A stretch of 64,000 nt of DNA, taken from contig KL647308.1 of the NCBI GenBank assembly GCA_000727475.1, positions 2,028,707 through 2,092,706 of the forward strand. The letters run 5' to 3'. Shown piece after piece: positions 38,701 to 47,803 of the stretch. This DNA is from Sarcocystis neurona (taxonomy: Eukaryota; Apicomplexa; Conoidasida; Eucoccidiorida; Sarcocystidae). A program made the translations under genes and the position numbers. Position 1 is the stretch's first letter, and each line of letters starts with the position of its first letter. The notes beneath the pieces are model-generated. The model was not told the origin of the DNA and did not search any database. It saw only the letters and a list, made by a program, of their open reading frames with translations.

Positions 38701-41436
38701 GCGGGGTGGGTGGGACATGTGCGTGGTGCGCCCTGGTGCCGCGCGACGGTTGCTGCCGCTGCTGTTGCTGCTGCTGCTGTCACAGCTACTGCTGCTGGTG
38801 TTGCTGTCGCTGCTGCCGCTGTGCTTTTGGCACGGCTGCTGCTGTTGCTGCTGCTGCTGCTCGTGGCGCTGCTGCGGTCGCAGGTGCTTCTGCATCGCCG
38901 CAACTGCTGCTGCAGCTGCTGTCTGTCCTGCTGTCTTCTCCGCATGTTTTTGTGTCGCAGCAAGTGGTATGACTGCGTTATTCATGAACACACATGCGGT
39001 GGGTACAAGGTGACATACTCAGACTACGGCAACTCGGAAGAAGTAAAGTTTGATCAAGTGCGGCCCCGGAAGAAGAAGACCGCTGCAGCAGCAGAGGCGG
39101 CCCGACGCAGAATCAAAGAAATCATCACCCCGGGAGGCTACAAAATCCCGCATTACCTCGCCTTGAAGCCCTCCGGTAGGCGCCCAGAAACTTGCAAGAG
39201 AAGTCAATCGTCGCACACCCCAGCAGCAGCTGCGCGCCAACACCCGCATGCGATCCTTATGGAAAGAGACACAGAGAGACACAGAGACAGCTAGAACTAC
39301 ACGTATATATATATATGCTGCTCTAGTACTCTTCCGCAGCTACACATCTATACATGCTGCTCTAGTACTCTTCCGCAGCTACACATCTATACATGCTGCT
39401 CTAGTACTCTTCCGCAGCTACACATCTATACATGCTAATATATATAAATACGTACCGGGACGCGTCTACTCTTCTACGCGTGCCAGCATCATTTGCTTAC
39501 CTACATATATAATATGTGTGTACATTGATACACGTATATATATATATATATGTGTGTACATGTGTATATATGTATATATATAGAAACATATATGTATATA
39601 TATGTAAGGAAGTTGCTGGGAGGTGTCGTGGACAGGTGTGTAGGTGACGGGGGCGGTTGTGTGTACGGATGAAGCAGGAGAGTGCGCTGCACGCTTTGAG
39701 AGTGTAGGGTGCTGGTGCTGTTTGTGTTTTGCGGTGTCTAGACACCGAAGCGCAAAGGAATTCGAAGAAGCGGCGCATCAAGGCGATCAAGATGCAGCAG
39801 CAGCAGGAGAAGGCGGAGGAGGAGGCGCAGGAACGGGCGCGCACCTGGCAGAAGTTCAACAAACGAGTATGCCGCTTTTTGGTTTCGTTTCTTTGCGAGT
39901 TCGTCGTCCAAGACGTAGACGTGCCATTTCTCGTTTTCCTCTCTATTCTTGCATGCGGATATATGCGGGTGGGGACCTCCTTGTCCGTAATTATATGTGT
40001 GTGTGCGCCTGTATGTGTGCGCATGCGTGGGCCTCTCTGCAGACGTGGGGCTGTGCCTCCTGCGTAGAGCCGCGTATATGCCTAATTGTGTACCTGCGTC
40101 CGCCCATATATACATATATATGCATGCATGCATGCACATATGCCTGTATGTAGGTGGGCTCGCGTATATGTCTGTATATCTGCATACGTATTTGTGGCAA
40201 TGGATCTGCATGCGCAGGCCTACACACATATCTGTGTACGCGTGTATGCCTGTATATGCATGCATGCGTCTACGGGTATAGATGTGCATGCACATGCCTG
40301 CGTGTATACACGCGTGTGGCTATGTACCTGCATGCGTGTGCCTGTATAGCGGCACGCATGAGCCTACATATCCGCATGCGTATATGCGTCTATATGCATG
40401 TATATCCGTGTGACTTTTTATACATACGTGCATGCATGTACGCGTATATGTGTCCATCCGTGTGCTGCGTATATATCTCTGCATGCGTTCCAGAATTTTG
40501 GGTTTCTTTTGGTGCGCATGCAGGGAGGCGTAAATTTCGAATGTGTCGCTTCTCTCTTCCTTGCTGCGATACTTCTATGTCTCTCTGTAATATGCGCATG
40601 CACACGTATGTCGGATTGTATCACTCTCAATATATAGGTATACGCACACACATATAAATGGGTGATCCGGTCTCGCCTCGCGTATCTGTACACATATACG
40701 TGTATACCTATAAATATGTGACTCTGTCGTTGGTGTATATATATGTGACAATATGAGTATACATATATATACATGCATATGTATAGATGTATGACTCGGT
40801 CTTTCTTCATATATACATACGTACACGTGTATTTCAAATGTGTGACTCGGTCGTCCTTCGTATGTGGATATAAATGTATATATATATGGAAGTGCGTAAG
40901 TCGTCGTGTGTGAGCGTATCTTATATAGAAGCGTGTGCATGGTGTGTCTCTCTTAATAGGCGCAGTGGCCCCCCCGTCCCACGTCCCTACGCAGGGACTT
41001 GTCCCTGCAGCGTGGGAGTGGGCGGGCGTGGAAAGGGGGGGGAGGCGCACAGACGGGCGCGTGTGAAGGGCGGGAAAACGGTGACTTTTCGCAGGATTTC
41101 GGCTCTGGTGCTTCCGCCTCTTCTTCCAGTCTGCTGTTTGGTTCCCGAAGTGCCTTCCTCCGGCTGTCGCGTCTTCGTGAGGTGGGCACCCCTCCCCTCT
41201 GCAGCAGCGCGCTGCGGCTCGCTCTGTGTGTGTGTGTGTGTGTCGGTGTGGGGCAGGCAGTGAACAAACGCATGGCGGGCTTCATCTCCGGCCGGGGACA
41301 TGAGTCGATGTTCTCTGGCTTCGAAGTGAAGTCGACCGTAAGTATCAACGTGCTGGGTTCTCAGCGAACCAGGGCGAATTCTTTTATTCCCCGGCGCAAA
41401 CACGACGTCGACGTGGAGACGCTGCAGGATGACTAG
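32800..41436 (+). CDS. SMNDC1: SMNDC1/SPF30 splicing factor with two Tudor-like modules (7 exons, 393 aa)
   Basis: Exons: 32800-32835, 34575-34746, 36264-36574, 37268-37410, 38961-39175, 39742-39866, 41257-41436. All borders are GT-AG, phases agree, and the total is 1182 nt. Residues 13-69 form the SPF30 helical start (LQQYAEQLDQVKEALK, then LQSDLEEVISLTRDLI). An Ala/Pro-rich linker covers about 72-148. A first Tudor-like module spans about 149-203 (VGRTCIAEYEGKKFYAEILE, VLVEFIGWKNQKEYA). A second spans about 205-260 (AQAIYSEDGKWYDCVI, YKVTYSDYGNSEEV). The family signature IPHYLALKPSDTE, a KKRRIKAIK basic stretch, WQKFNKR and GFISGRGHESMF complete the C-terminus. SPF30 binds symmetrically dimethylated arginine on Sm proteins and promotes tri-snRNP joining in the nucleus. 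The assembly gap falls in intron 2, so no coding sequence is lost by this model. Confidence 0.9.
33120..33470. repeat. TCTC/TATA microsatellite in SMNDC1 intron 1
   Basis: CTCTCTGT and (TA)n arrays (33170-33195, 33280-33310, 33440-33452) in the 1.7 kb first intron. The rest of that intron has CTG runs at 33655-33770 and 33895-33910. Confidence 0.7.
33536..33549. promoter_or_regulatory. Exact copy of palindrome GGTGTACGTACACC
   Basis: Perfect 14-mer inside SMNDC1 intron 1, about 700 bp downstream of the first exon. Confidence 0.5.
34750..36120. repeat. CTG-rich intron 2 of SMNDC1 around the assembly gap
   Basis: Plus strand is rich in CTGCTGCTG and TTCTTCTG on both sides of the N run. A 24-bp-scale unit GAGGCCTTGCTGCTGCTGC recurs near 35665-35730. 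Open frames through this DNA and the N run are not genes. Confidence 0.75.
34919..35513. other. Assembly gap (595 N)
   Basis: Run of N within SMNDC1 intron 2, flanked on both sides by CTG/TTC triplet repeats, so it was probably left by repeat collapse. True length is unknown. Confidence 0.98.
37890..38480. repeat. TA microsatellites in SMNDC1 intron 4
   Basis: (TA)n/(TATATG)n arrays at 37898-37955, 38140-38160 and 38205-38400, followed by a CTG-rich segment (38555-38960) that runs to the TGTCGCAG acceptor of exon 5. Confidence 0.75.
39315..39431. repeat. 39-bp unit in three perfect tandem copies
   Basis: Three identical 39-bp units, each containing CTCTAGTACTCTTCCGCAGC, then a partial fourth. 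They lie in intron 5 of SMNDC1. The period is a multiple of three, so a 13-residue repeat is open in one frame, but no exon uses it. Confidence 0.9.
40100..40520. promoter_or_regulatory. Cluster of TGCATGCA / GCATGCG elements
   Basis: Repeated TGCATGCATGCATGCA (around 40121-40136), TGCATGCATGCG (near 40258) and many single GCATGC sites in SMNDC1 intron 6. TGCATGCA is a known apicomplexan AP2-type motif. Here the density may also reflect a degenerate simple repeat, so regulatory use is inference. Confidence 0.4.
40620..40930. repeat. TA-rich microsatellite in SMNDC1 intron 6
   Basis: Degenerate ATATATGTG/CGTATAC arrays with GTGACTCGGTC repeated about every 60-70 bases (near 40720, 40790, 40845). 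Intronic. Confidence 0.6.
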
Positions 41437-41707
41437 TGCGCAGCTCACAAGACAAGCTGGGGGCGCGCCGAGGGGAGGACGCACACACGTGTGAAGCATC
41501 CAGACGAAAAAGACGCCACTGCTGCATTAACATTGATAGGAAAATAGGACACCGGTGCATGCACGTCGTTACGTCTGTAGTTGTTACGTACAGGGACGCA
41601 AAGGTACGCATGCCTGTCTGGAAAAAGAGTGTGTGTGGATCGAGGACGAGAGAAAAGACCGGCGCGGGGGGAAGTGGTTCGTGCACGTCGGTTTTGTGTG
41701 TGGGAGT

Positions 41708-42001
41708 TCATTCGTTTGAACAGGACGAGTGAAAAAAAAAGACATTAAGGGGCTCTGCTTCTACCAGCAGGACAACTGCGGGGGCGGCGGGGGGGGTACT
41801 GCCTCCTTCTGTAGTTGGGATGCGGTCTTGACACGCGCCCAAGCGCAGGGAGACCCTGAGCATCTCCCCTCTACAATATATTGATGCCGCAAGCGTGTGC
41901 AGCTTGCTGCCGTCGAGCTTGGACTGCAAACAGGTGGATTTCTGAACACATACATGTTCGTGTGCGTAGGTGGGTGTCGGTGTGTGCATGCAAGCACACA
42001 G

Positions 42002-42048
<47 letters not shown>

Positions 42049-42241
42049 AGTGAGTGGAGACATGCAACGGAAGAAGAAGCGACGCGGATGCCGCCCCTGC
42101 TCTTCTCGCAGCTGTGAAGTTGCTGAGGTTATTGGTCACACGGCTGCTGGCTATCACTCGCGCTGCAGCAGGTGTTGCTTCGCACGCCGTCGGAGTCGTC
42201 TTCGACTCGAATACGTATCTTGTTGACCGTCGGCCTCCCAT
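41708..42241 (-). CDS. Possible two-exon 3' end of an unidentified minus-strand gene
   Basis: A minus-strand segment begins after CCACCTGTTTGCAG and reads SKLDGSKLHTLAAS, then CRGEMLRVSLRLGAC, to a stop at 41708. Upstream on the same strand, 42241-42056, an ATG-led frame reads ESKTTPTACEATPAAARVIA and could join in phase 0 at a GTGTGT donor beside the (AC)n run. The upstream part is also open on the plus strand with splice-like borders (CTCGCAG at 42112-42113, GTAGGC at 42246). No family recognised. It would be tail to tail with SMNDC1. Confidence 0.35.
42006..42044. repeat. (AC)n dinucleotide run
   Basis: Almost perfect AC repeat of about 39 bp, probably in the intron of the uncertain minus-strand gene. 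Confidence 0.9.
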
Positions 42242-42539
42242 CAGCGTAGGCCCTAAAACTTCTATCAGGGAGGGACGTACATACGAAGTGCTCCCCTCTC
42301 CACATTGTCTACAAGCATATTTGCGCGTTTGTGTGCCTGTAGAAATACGCGGATGCAGTTATAATGTATCACCAAGCCTGGGTGTCCTCAGGTCTATCCA
42401 GGATGGAGGCAGTGTGCACAGGCAGCAGCAGCAGCAGTAGCGAACTCACTCTCTCGATATAGCAGTGTGAGCTCCCCCTCCCACCCTACGGCCGTAACTG
42501 CAGCTTGCTGACGCGCTAACACTGTAGCACGTATGTGAC

Positions 42540-42945
42540 CCCGTGCTGGTGTCGCTCATGCAGCCCACCGCGACGAGAAAAGCTTCCTGCTGTTGCAGCC
42601 TCACGCTGCGGCTCTGCCCTGCTGCTGCTGCGATAGGCTACCGCGGCCTCCTGCTGCTGCTGGTGCTACACGGCTGCCTTCTGCTGCGGCGAGGGCTCCC
42701 AACGGCGCCTTCTGCTGCTGCGAGAGCTCACAACGCTGCCCGCTGGTGCTAGACCTCGTGCGGTCGCTAATCTTTCTGCTGCTGCGAGGGCCGCTGCCTG
42801 TTACTGGTCGAGCTAACGCTGCCTGCTGGTGCGAGACGCAGTCTGCGTTGTGCAGCCGCCAACGCTCGTGCTGCTGCTGTAGCTGCTGCTAGTGTTGCCT
42901 GCTGAACTACTGCAGTCTGCTGCTGCTGCGTGTCGTGAAAACAGG
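42540..42945. repeat. CTG-rich triplet tract
   Basis: CTGCTGCTGCG and GCCTGCTGGTGC units repeated along the plus strand, with several near-identical copies of GCTGCGAGGGC/GCTGCGAGAGC. No splice-supported exon on either strand. Confidence 0.6.
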
Positions 42946-43107
42946 TGGGTGCTGCCTGCTGCCGCTGCAGCTGTCACGCGCCGTTGGCTCACGACCTGTG
43001 TGCTGCTCCTGCTGCGGCTGAACCCCGTTCTTTTCTGGCAGCTGGGCTGCCAAAAGTGTGGGGTGTGATCGCGAGCGCATGCAAAAAAGAAATATTATTG
43101 TCACGCA

Positions 43108-43466
43108 TTATTTGTCTCCCGCGCCGCCCGCGAAGAGAAGAGTGTTGCGCAGAAAGTCGACAGGAAGCAGCTGCAGCAGCACGGCATTTCTTTGCAGTGC
43201 TCGCGTCACCTGCTGCAGCGCTGCCCGCGCGTCGTGCGCGACAGAACTGAGCAGATGCTGCACTGCACTGCACAACAGAACGTCCTGCTGCACACCACTC
43301 CCGGTTCTTCAAGCAACACGTCCACATTCTGTTTCCGCAAAAATACCTTCTGGTAAGGCAGCCCCCCCGCCACACTGTCACACAAGAGAATTTGGGTGCA
43401 GGCATCTGCTGCGGCACAGATCTGCGTACACATAGCGACGTGGCTACCAACCTTCACTGACAACAT
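43108..43466 (-). CDS. Possible two-exon gene for a 99-aa helical protein
   Basis: Exon 1, 43466-43347, starts at an ATG that has an in-frame TGA three codons upstream and ends AAG|GTATTT. Exon 2, 43287-43108, starts after GGTGTGCAG and ends at TAA. Both borders are phase 0 and the intron is 59 nt. Exon 1 has four Cys in a short span (MCTQICAAADACTQILLC). Exon 2 reads as amphipathic helix: AVQHLLSSVAHDARAALQQV, then NAVLLQLLPVDFLRN. No family recognised and no signal peptide. One plus-strand frame of exon 2 is also open with a GTAAGG donor, so strand choice rests on the better helix pattern and the clean start. Confidence 0.4.
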
Positions 43467-44298
43467 TGCTTTTTCAACACACAGAAGCCGGCATGGACAA
43501 GGACACCCCCTCGGTCTGCCTTTCGACTTACGGGAGGGAGAGAGGAAAGAAAATAGAGGGGAAACAAAATCTGCGGCACAAATTCACGCTGCAAGTCTTA
43601 CTGGACATTGCAGCGATCTACAAAAGAGACAGACACGATGTCTCTGTGCTGCCTCGCTGCTGCAGCAAGGACAACAACATTCGGCCACATACCGCTGCCG
43701 TGATATGAGACGCGGCCGCAGCCGATGCGCATACCCGCAGCTGCTGCTGCGACAACAACAAAGGGTAACTCGCGCCACCACAACTGCAACGTGTGTGATG
43801 CTGCTGCTGCCTGCTTCTGCCACACGCCTGCAGAGCGGCGGCGCAGTCGACGTGAACGCAGCAGCAGCTTCGTCTTCCGCAACGAAAAAACTGCGAGGAG
43901 GTATGTGTCAGGAACAAAGAACTTCGCGTGCTTCACACACATCCCTACACTACTACGCTAGCGCGCCGCGCACCAGCGACACTTCCACTCGGCTAGTCAC
44001 ACATCTTGCACACCAGCAGCAGCCGCAACAACACCGGGACTACCTGTGGGGTAGCAACAGCTGCTGCAGTAAAAGTGCGGCAGCTGTAGCAGCAGTCGCC
44101 CCCTTCCCCCCCCCTCCCCTCCGTCTGCTTGTACAGGTGTGCCTCGGAGGGTAGCGTCATCATCCCCCGCGGTCGCAGCAGCACCGCCAGCAGCAACACC
44201 AGCAACACGAGACCGGCCACAAGTGTCGCAGTTCCTACACGCGTGCTGGTGCTGCGCGCGCGACAGAAGGGTAGCTGCTGCAACGTGTTGCTGCCCAG

Positions 44299-47200
44299 AT
44301 GTGCGAAGCGCTAGCGCGGCAGACCTCTCTCAACGATCCCACACGCAAAGTGCTGCGGGCCCACTACACTAAGAAGCAGCAGGTGAGACGGAAAATTATA
44401 CTTCTTTTTCCACCCGCTCTTCTGCTCCCACCAAGCGTCCGGCGCCTCCTCACCACCGCCGCAGCAACTCCTGCTGCAGCAGCTGCTGCTGCTGGCAGGG
44501 CCGAAACTTCCCACTGCCGCCACACCCCGTGCGAGAATCATACGCCGTCCGCGGCTGCTGCTGCGCCTGTCTCTACCCAGACGCTCGCGCTGCAGCAGCG
44601 CCTTCTTTGCACTTCCTGCTACGGCTGCTCCTCCGCCTCGTCCTCCTTCTCTTCCCGGTCCTCTCTACCGTCCTCCGTCTTTTCATCTGCACCCTTGCAC
44701 CTCTCGCCTCCCCCCACGACCAGCCCCTTCTCCACGCCCCGTCCCCATCCGCACACTGCTGCTGCTGTAGAAGCTGCAGCACGTTTTTTTCGACAGCAGC
44801 AGCAAGCACTGTCCCATGAAACGAAAACCCCCCGTTCCCGCTCATGGTGCGCGTGCGTGACGGTCCCTGTTGCAGCAGAAATACGGCTGCCGTGTCCAGC
44901 GGCCCGTGTTTCTTCTCCCTGCTGCACACGCACCACCACCACCACTCCCCACTTCCCCACGTCTTCCCCCCCTTGAACAAATTACTTCTCAAAAGCGACT
45001 TTGCTTACGAAGAGTACTACATGGAGACACACACACCCACGCCGACAGACCCTGTGGGGCCGCGGCTTAAATCTCTGTCGCACACACATGGGAACACGAC
45101 AGTTCCCGCGCGAAATGCTTCAACGCATGCGCGCGCGCGCAGCGGCTGCAAGCACCACCACGTCTCCTCTCTCTGCGTGTACGTGTGCAGATGATGTGTG
45201 TGTCTGTTAAAATCTCTTTTTCCTGCATTGGCAGTGTCTCAGTCTCTCCCGGCAGCGGACGGCTGCAGACGCTGCTGCTCCTCCCCTCATCCCAACAGTC
45301 CGTCCTCCGCGCTCTCGTTTCCTCTCTTTCTCTCCTGTCCACACACGACGTCACTTTTTTTTATGAACAAGGAGCCTCACAAAAACGAAAAATTTGCTTC
45401 TCTAGTTTCCGCACGACGTCCACGTCTCGGCCTTCTCACCGGAAGAAGGGGTCCTCTCCTTCTCTACGTCCACTTCTGCATTTTCTTCCTTCGCTTCTCG
45501 GTTCTTCTCCGCTCTCTCTCTTCCTTTGCTTCTGCATCTTCTGCCTTTTCTTCTCATTGTCTCGTGCTCCCCCCCCCCCCCCTCTATTATTCTTCTTTTC
45601 ACGGCTTCCCACGCAGTGTACCTCTCCACGCAGTTCTCTACGACCGCCTCCTCACCACACTGCTTTCCCGGCTGCTGTCGCCCTCTCCTCTACATTGTCG
45701 CCCGGTCCGTGTCCGAATAAAAATTCGCCTTCGCCTTTGCTGCGTTCTTCTCCTTTCTCTGCCCTCCCGTTCCACGACTTCTTGAACTTCTCTTCTCCGG
45801 TCTTCCCCCTCTACCCCCCCCCCCCACTCTCCGCTCGCCCACAAACTCCTTCACTTTCGCTTCCCCTTCCTTTTTTTGACTTTCCGTCTTCTCCTCTTCA
45901 TACTTCAGTCTCGTGTCGTCGTCTCTTCTCGACGACGAATCTCTCCACACAAAATCTCACCGCTGCTGTGTGTATATGTGTATGTGTGTGTGTGTCACTC
46001 TCTCTGTGTTTTTGCACAGGGCGTGCTCTCCTCCTTTTCCTTCGCAGCGGCTCCCTCTGCATTCGTCTCGCGACGCGTACGCCTCTCCTTTCCTCTCCAT
46101 ATTCTCGTCTTCCCACAATTCTCCTATTTACCCCCCCCACACTCTTCCCCGCTGTCTCCTGCTGTTCGCGCGTCGCAACGCGCACCACACAGCCGTCTTC
46201 TTCACCGGAAAAAGAATCTCCTCACATAAACACATATGTATATGTATACATACATATACATGCAATACACACACACACATACATACATACATGTATGTAA
46301 TCTCTGTCATATAGATGCGTATGGAAACTGCTACTAGCGGAGTTATACTTGCTGTGATAGACGAGAAGAAGTGACGCATATCACACACATTCGTTGCTGC
46401 TACCAGCCCGTTACCACTCAGCAGGACGGAACTACACATCCACGTGTGTCGACCCACATACAAAAACACACATATATTTGTATTACGAGCTGTGCCTCCT
46501 CCTCTCTTCCTCTGAAGGATGGGCAGCCACGGCTGAGGAAAACTCTCCGCTGCAGCTTCTCTCACAAGTTTTGACGCTCCCTTCATATTCACTTGCTGCT
46601 GCAGTAGCCGACCCACACACTTCCCACACCCCATTCTTCCACAAAACCTACACACATTCGCAGATGTATACAAATATACCTACACCTATTGCATCTACAT
46701 CATTTACACACATATACACGCATACATACATACACATATACGTATGGATAGGCACAGGCCCATACACGTAGAGTAGTCGTGATGGAAGGGGGGATCCTCC
46801 TGGGGGGTCTCGAGGAAAGCAACCACCCCGCACAGAAAAGGCAAGCGAAAGGCAGAAGAACTTCCTCTTCACGTCCGCCTCAGTCCGCGTCCCCCTCGTC
46901 CTTCCGCCGGCCCTTCTTCAGAAGAGAAGTCACACACACGTATATATACACGGACACGTGCCCAAACGCGTCTGCCACATCCGTACACATATACATATAT
47001 ATATGCGCCGGGTGCCGGACCCGGGACGAGCGGGAGAAACTACCAGCATATACGGAAGAAGAAGTCAACGGAAAAGAGGGGTGCACGTTCGGCGGAAAAG
47101 AGAGACCCGCGCAGGGGAGGGCAGACCAACAGCAGCTCCGTGTGGCGCCTGCCCCACACCGAGTCAGAAGTTCACGCGCATGCACCCGCAGCGAGATACG

Positions 47201-47336
47201 TGCAGGGGTGCAGCAGCTCTCTGCAGCAGCTCTTCTGCAGGGGAAGCGCCGAAGGCAGAGATTCGTGGATATCTCTACGGCAGGTGCGGACGCAGATACG
47301 GAAGCCGATCACACGCTGCCAGAAACACTCCACTGA
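44299..47336 (+). CDS. Possible plus-strand gene ending convergent to PKA (incomplete model)
   Basis: Two segments look like exons. One starts after TTGCTGCCCAG and encodes ARQTSLNDPTRKVLRAHYTK, ending at a strong GTGAGA donor (44299-44383). The other, about 47000-47336, is open with charged protein-like sequence (EKLPAYTEEEVNGKEGCTFG, RRRQRFVDIS, DADTEADHTLPETLH) and ends at TGA 47334. A patch at 44996-45050 (SDFAYEEYYMETHTP) may be a further exon. Joins between them were not established, and they may belong to different genes. The pyrimidine-rich 45.3-46.2 kb stretch would be intron. No family recognised. Confidence 0.3.
45300..46160. repeat. Polypyrimidine tract of about 860 bp
   Basis: Plus strand is strongly C/T (TCCTTCTCT, CCCCCCCCCC and similar). 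Open frames give Ser/Pro/Leu runs without splice support. Followed by a short TA/CATA microsatellite at 46225-46300. Confidence 0.65.
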
Positions 47337-47803
47337 TCCTCGGGGCTGCTGCAGGCCAAGAGAAACGAAGCCCGCGAATCTCCTCTTCCTTCTGCTGCTG
47401 CTCATCCTCTTCTCTTCCCTTCTCGATTGTCCTCCTCCTGCCCTTCTGCTGCTGTTCCTTCTTCTCCGTTTTCCCCGACTTCCTGCCCTCGGCAGGTGCT
47501 GGTCCTTCTTGTCGCTTGGTTCTCCTCCTGCTGCCCGGGTGCTGCTCTTCCTGCTCCTCCTTCGTTTCTCCCTGCTCTGCCCCTTTGTCGCCGTTCCTTC
47601 TGCTGCTGCTGCTGCCAGTCCGCCTGCGCCGCCGCAGCCGCTCTGTCGCTCTCTCTCTCTCTGTCGCCGCGGCTGCTGCTGCGCTGCCCCCCCTCCCCTC
47701 GTCCTCCTCTTCCGCCCGGTGGTTGGCCGGCGGGGGCGGGGGGGCCACGCGCAGCAGGAGCAGCAGTGGACACGTGTCTCTTGAAACGACAGGTGTGCAG
47801 CTT

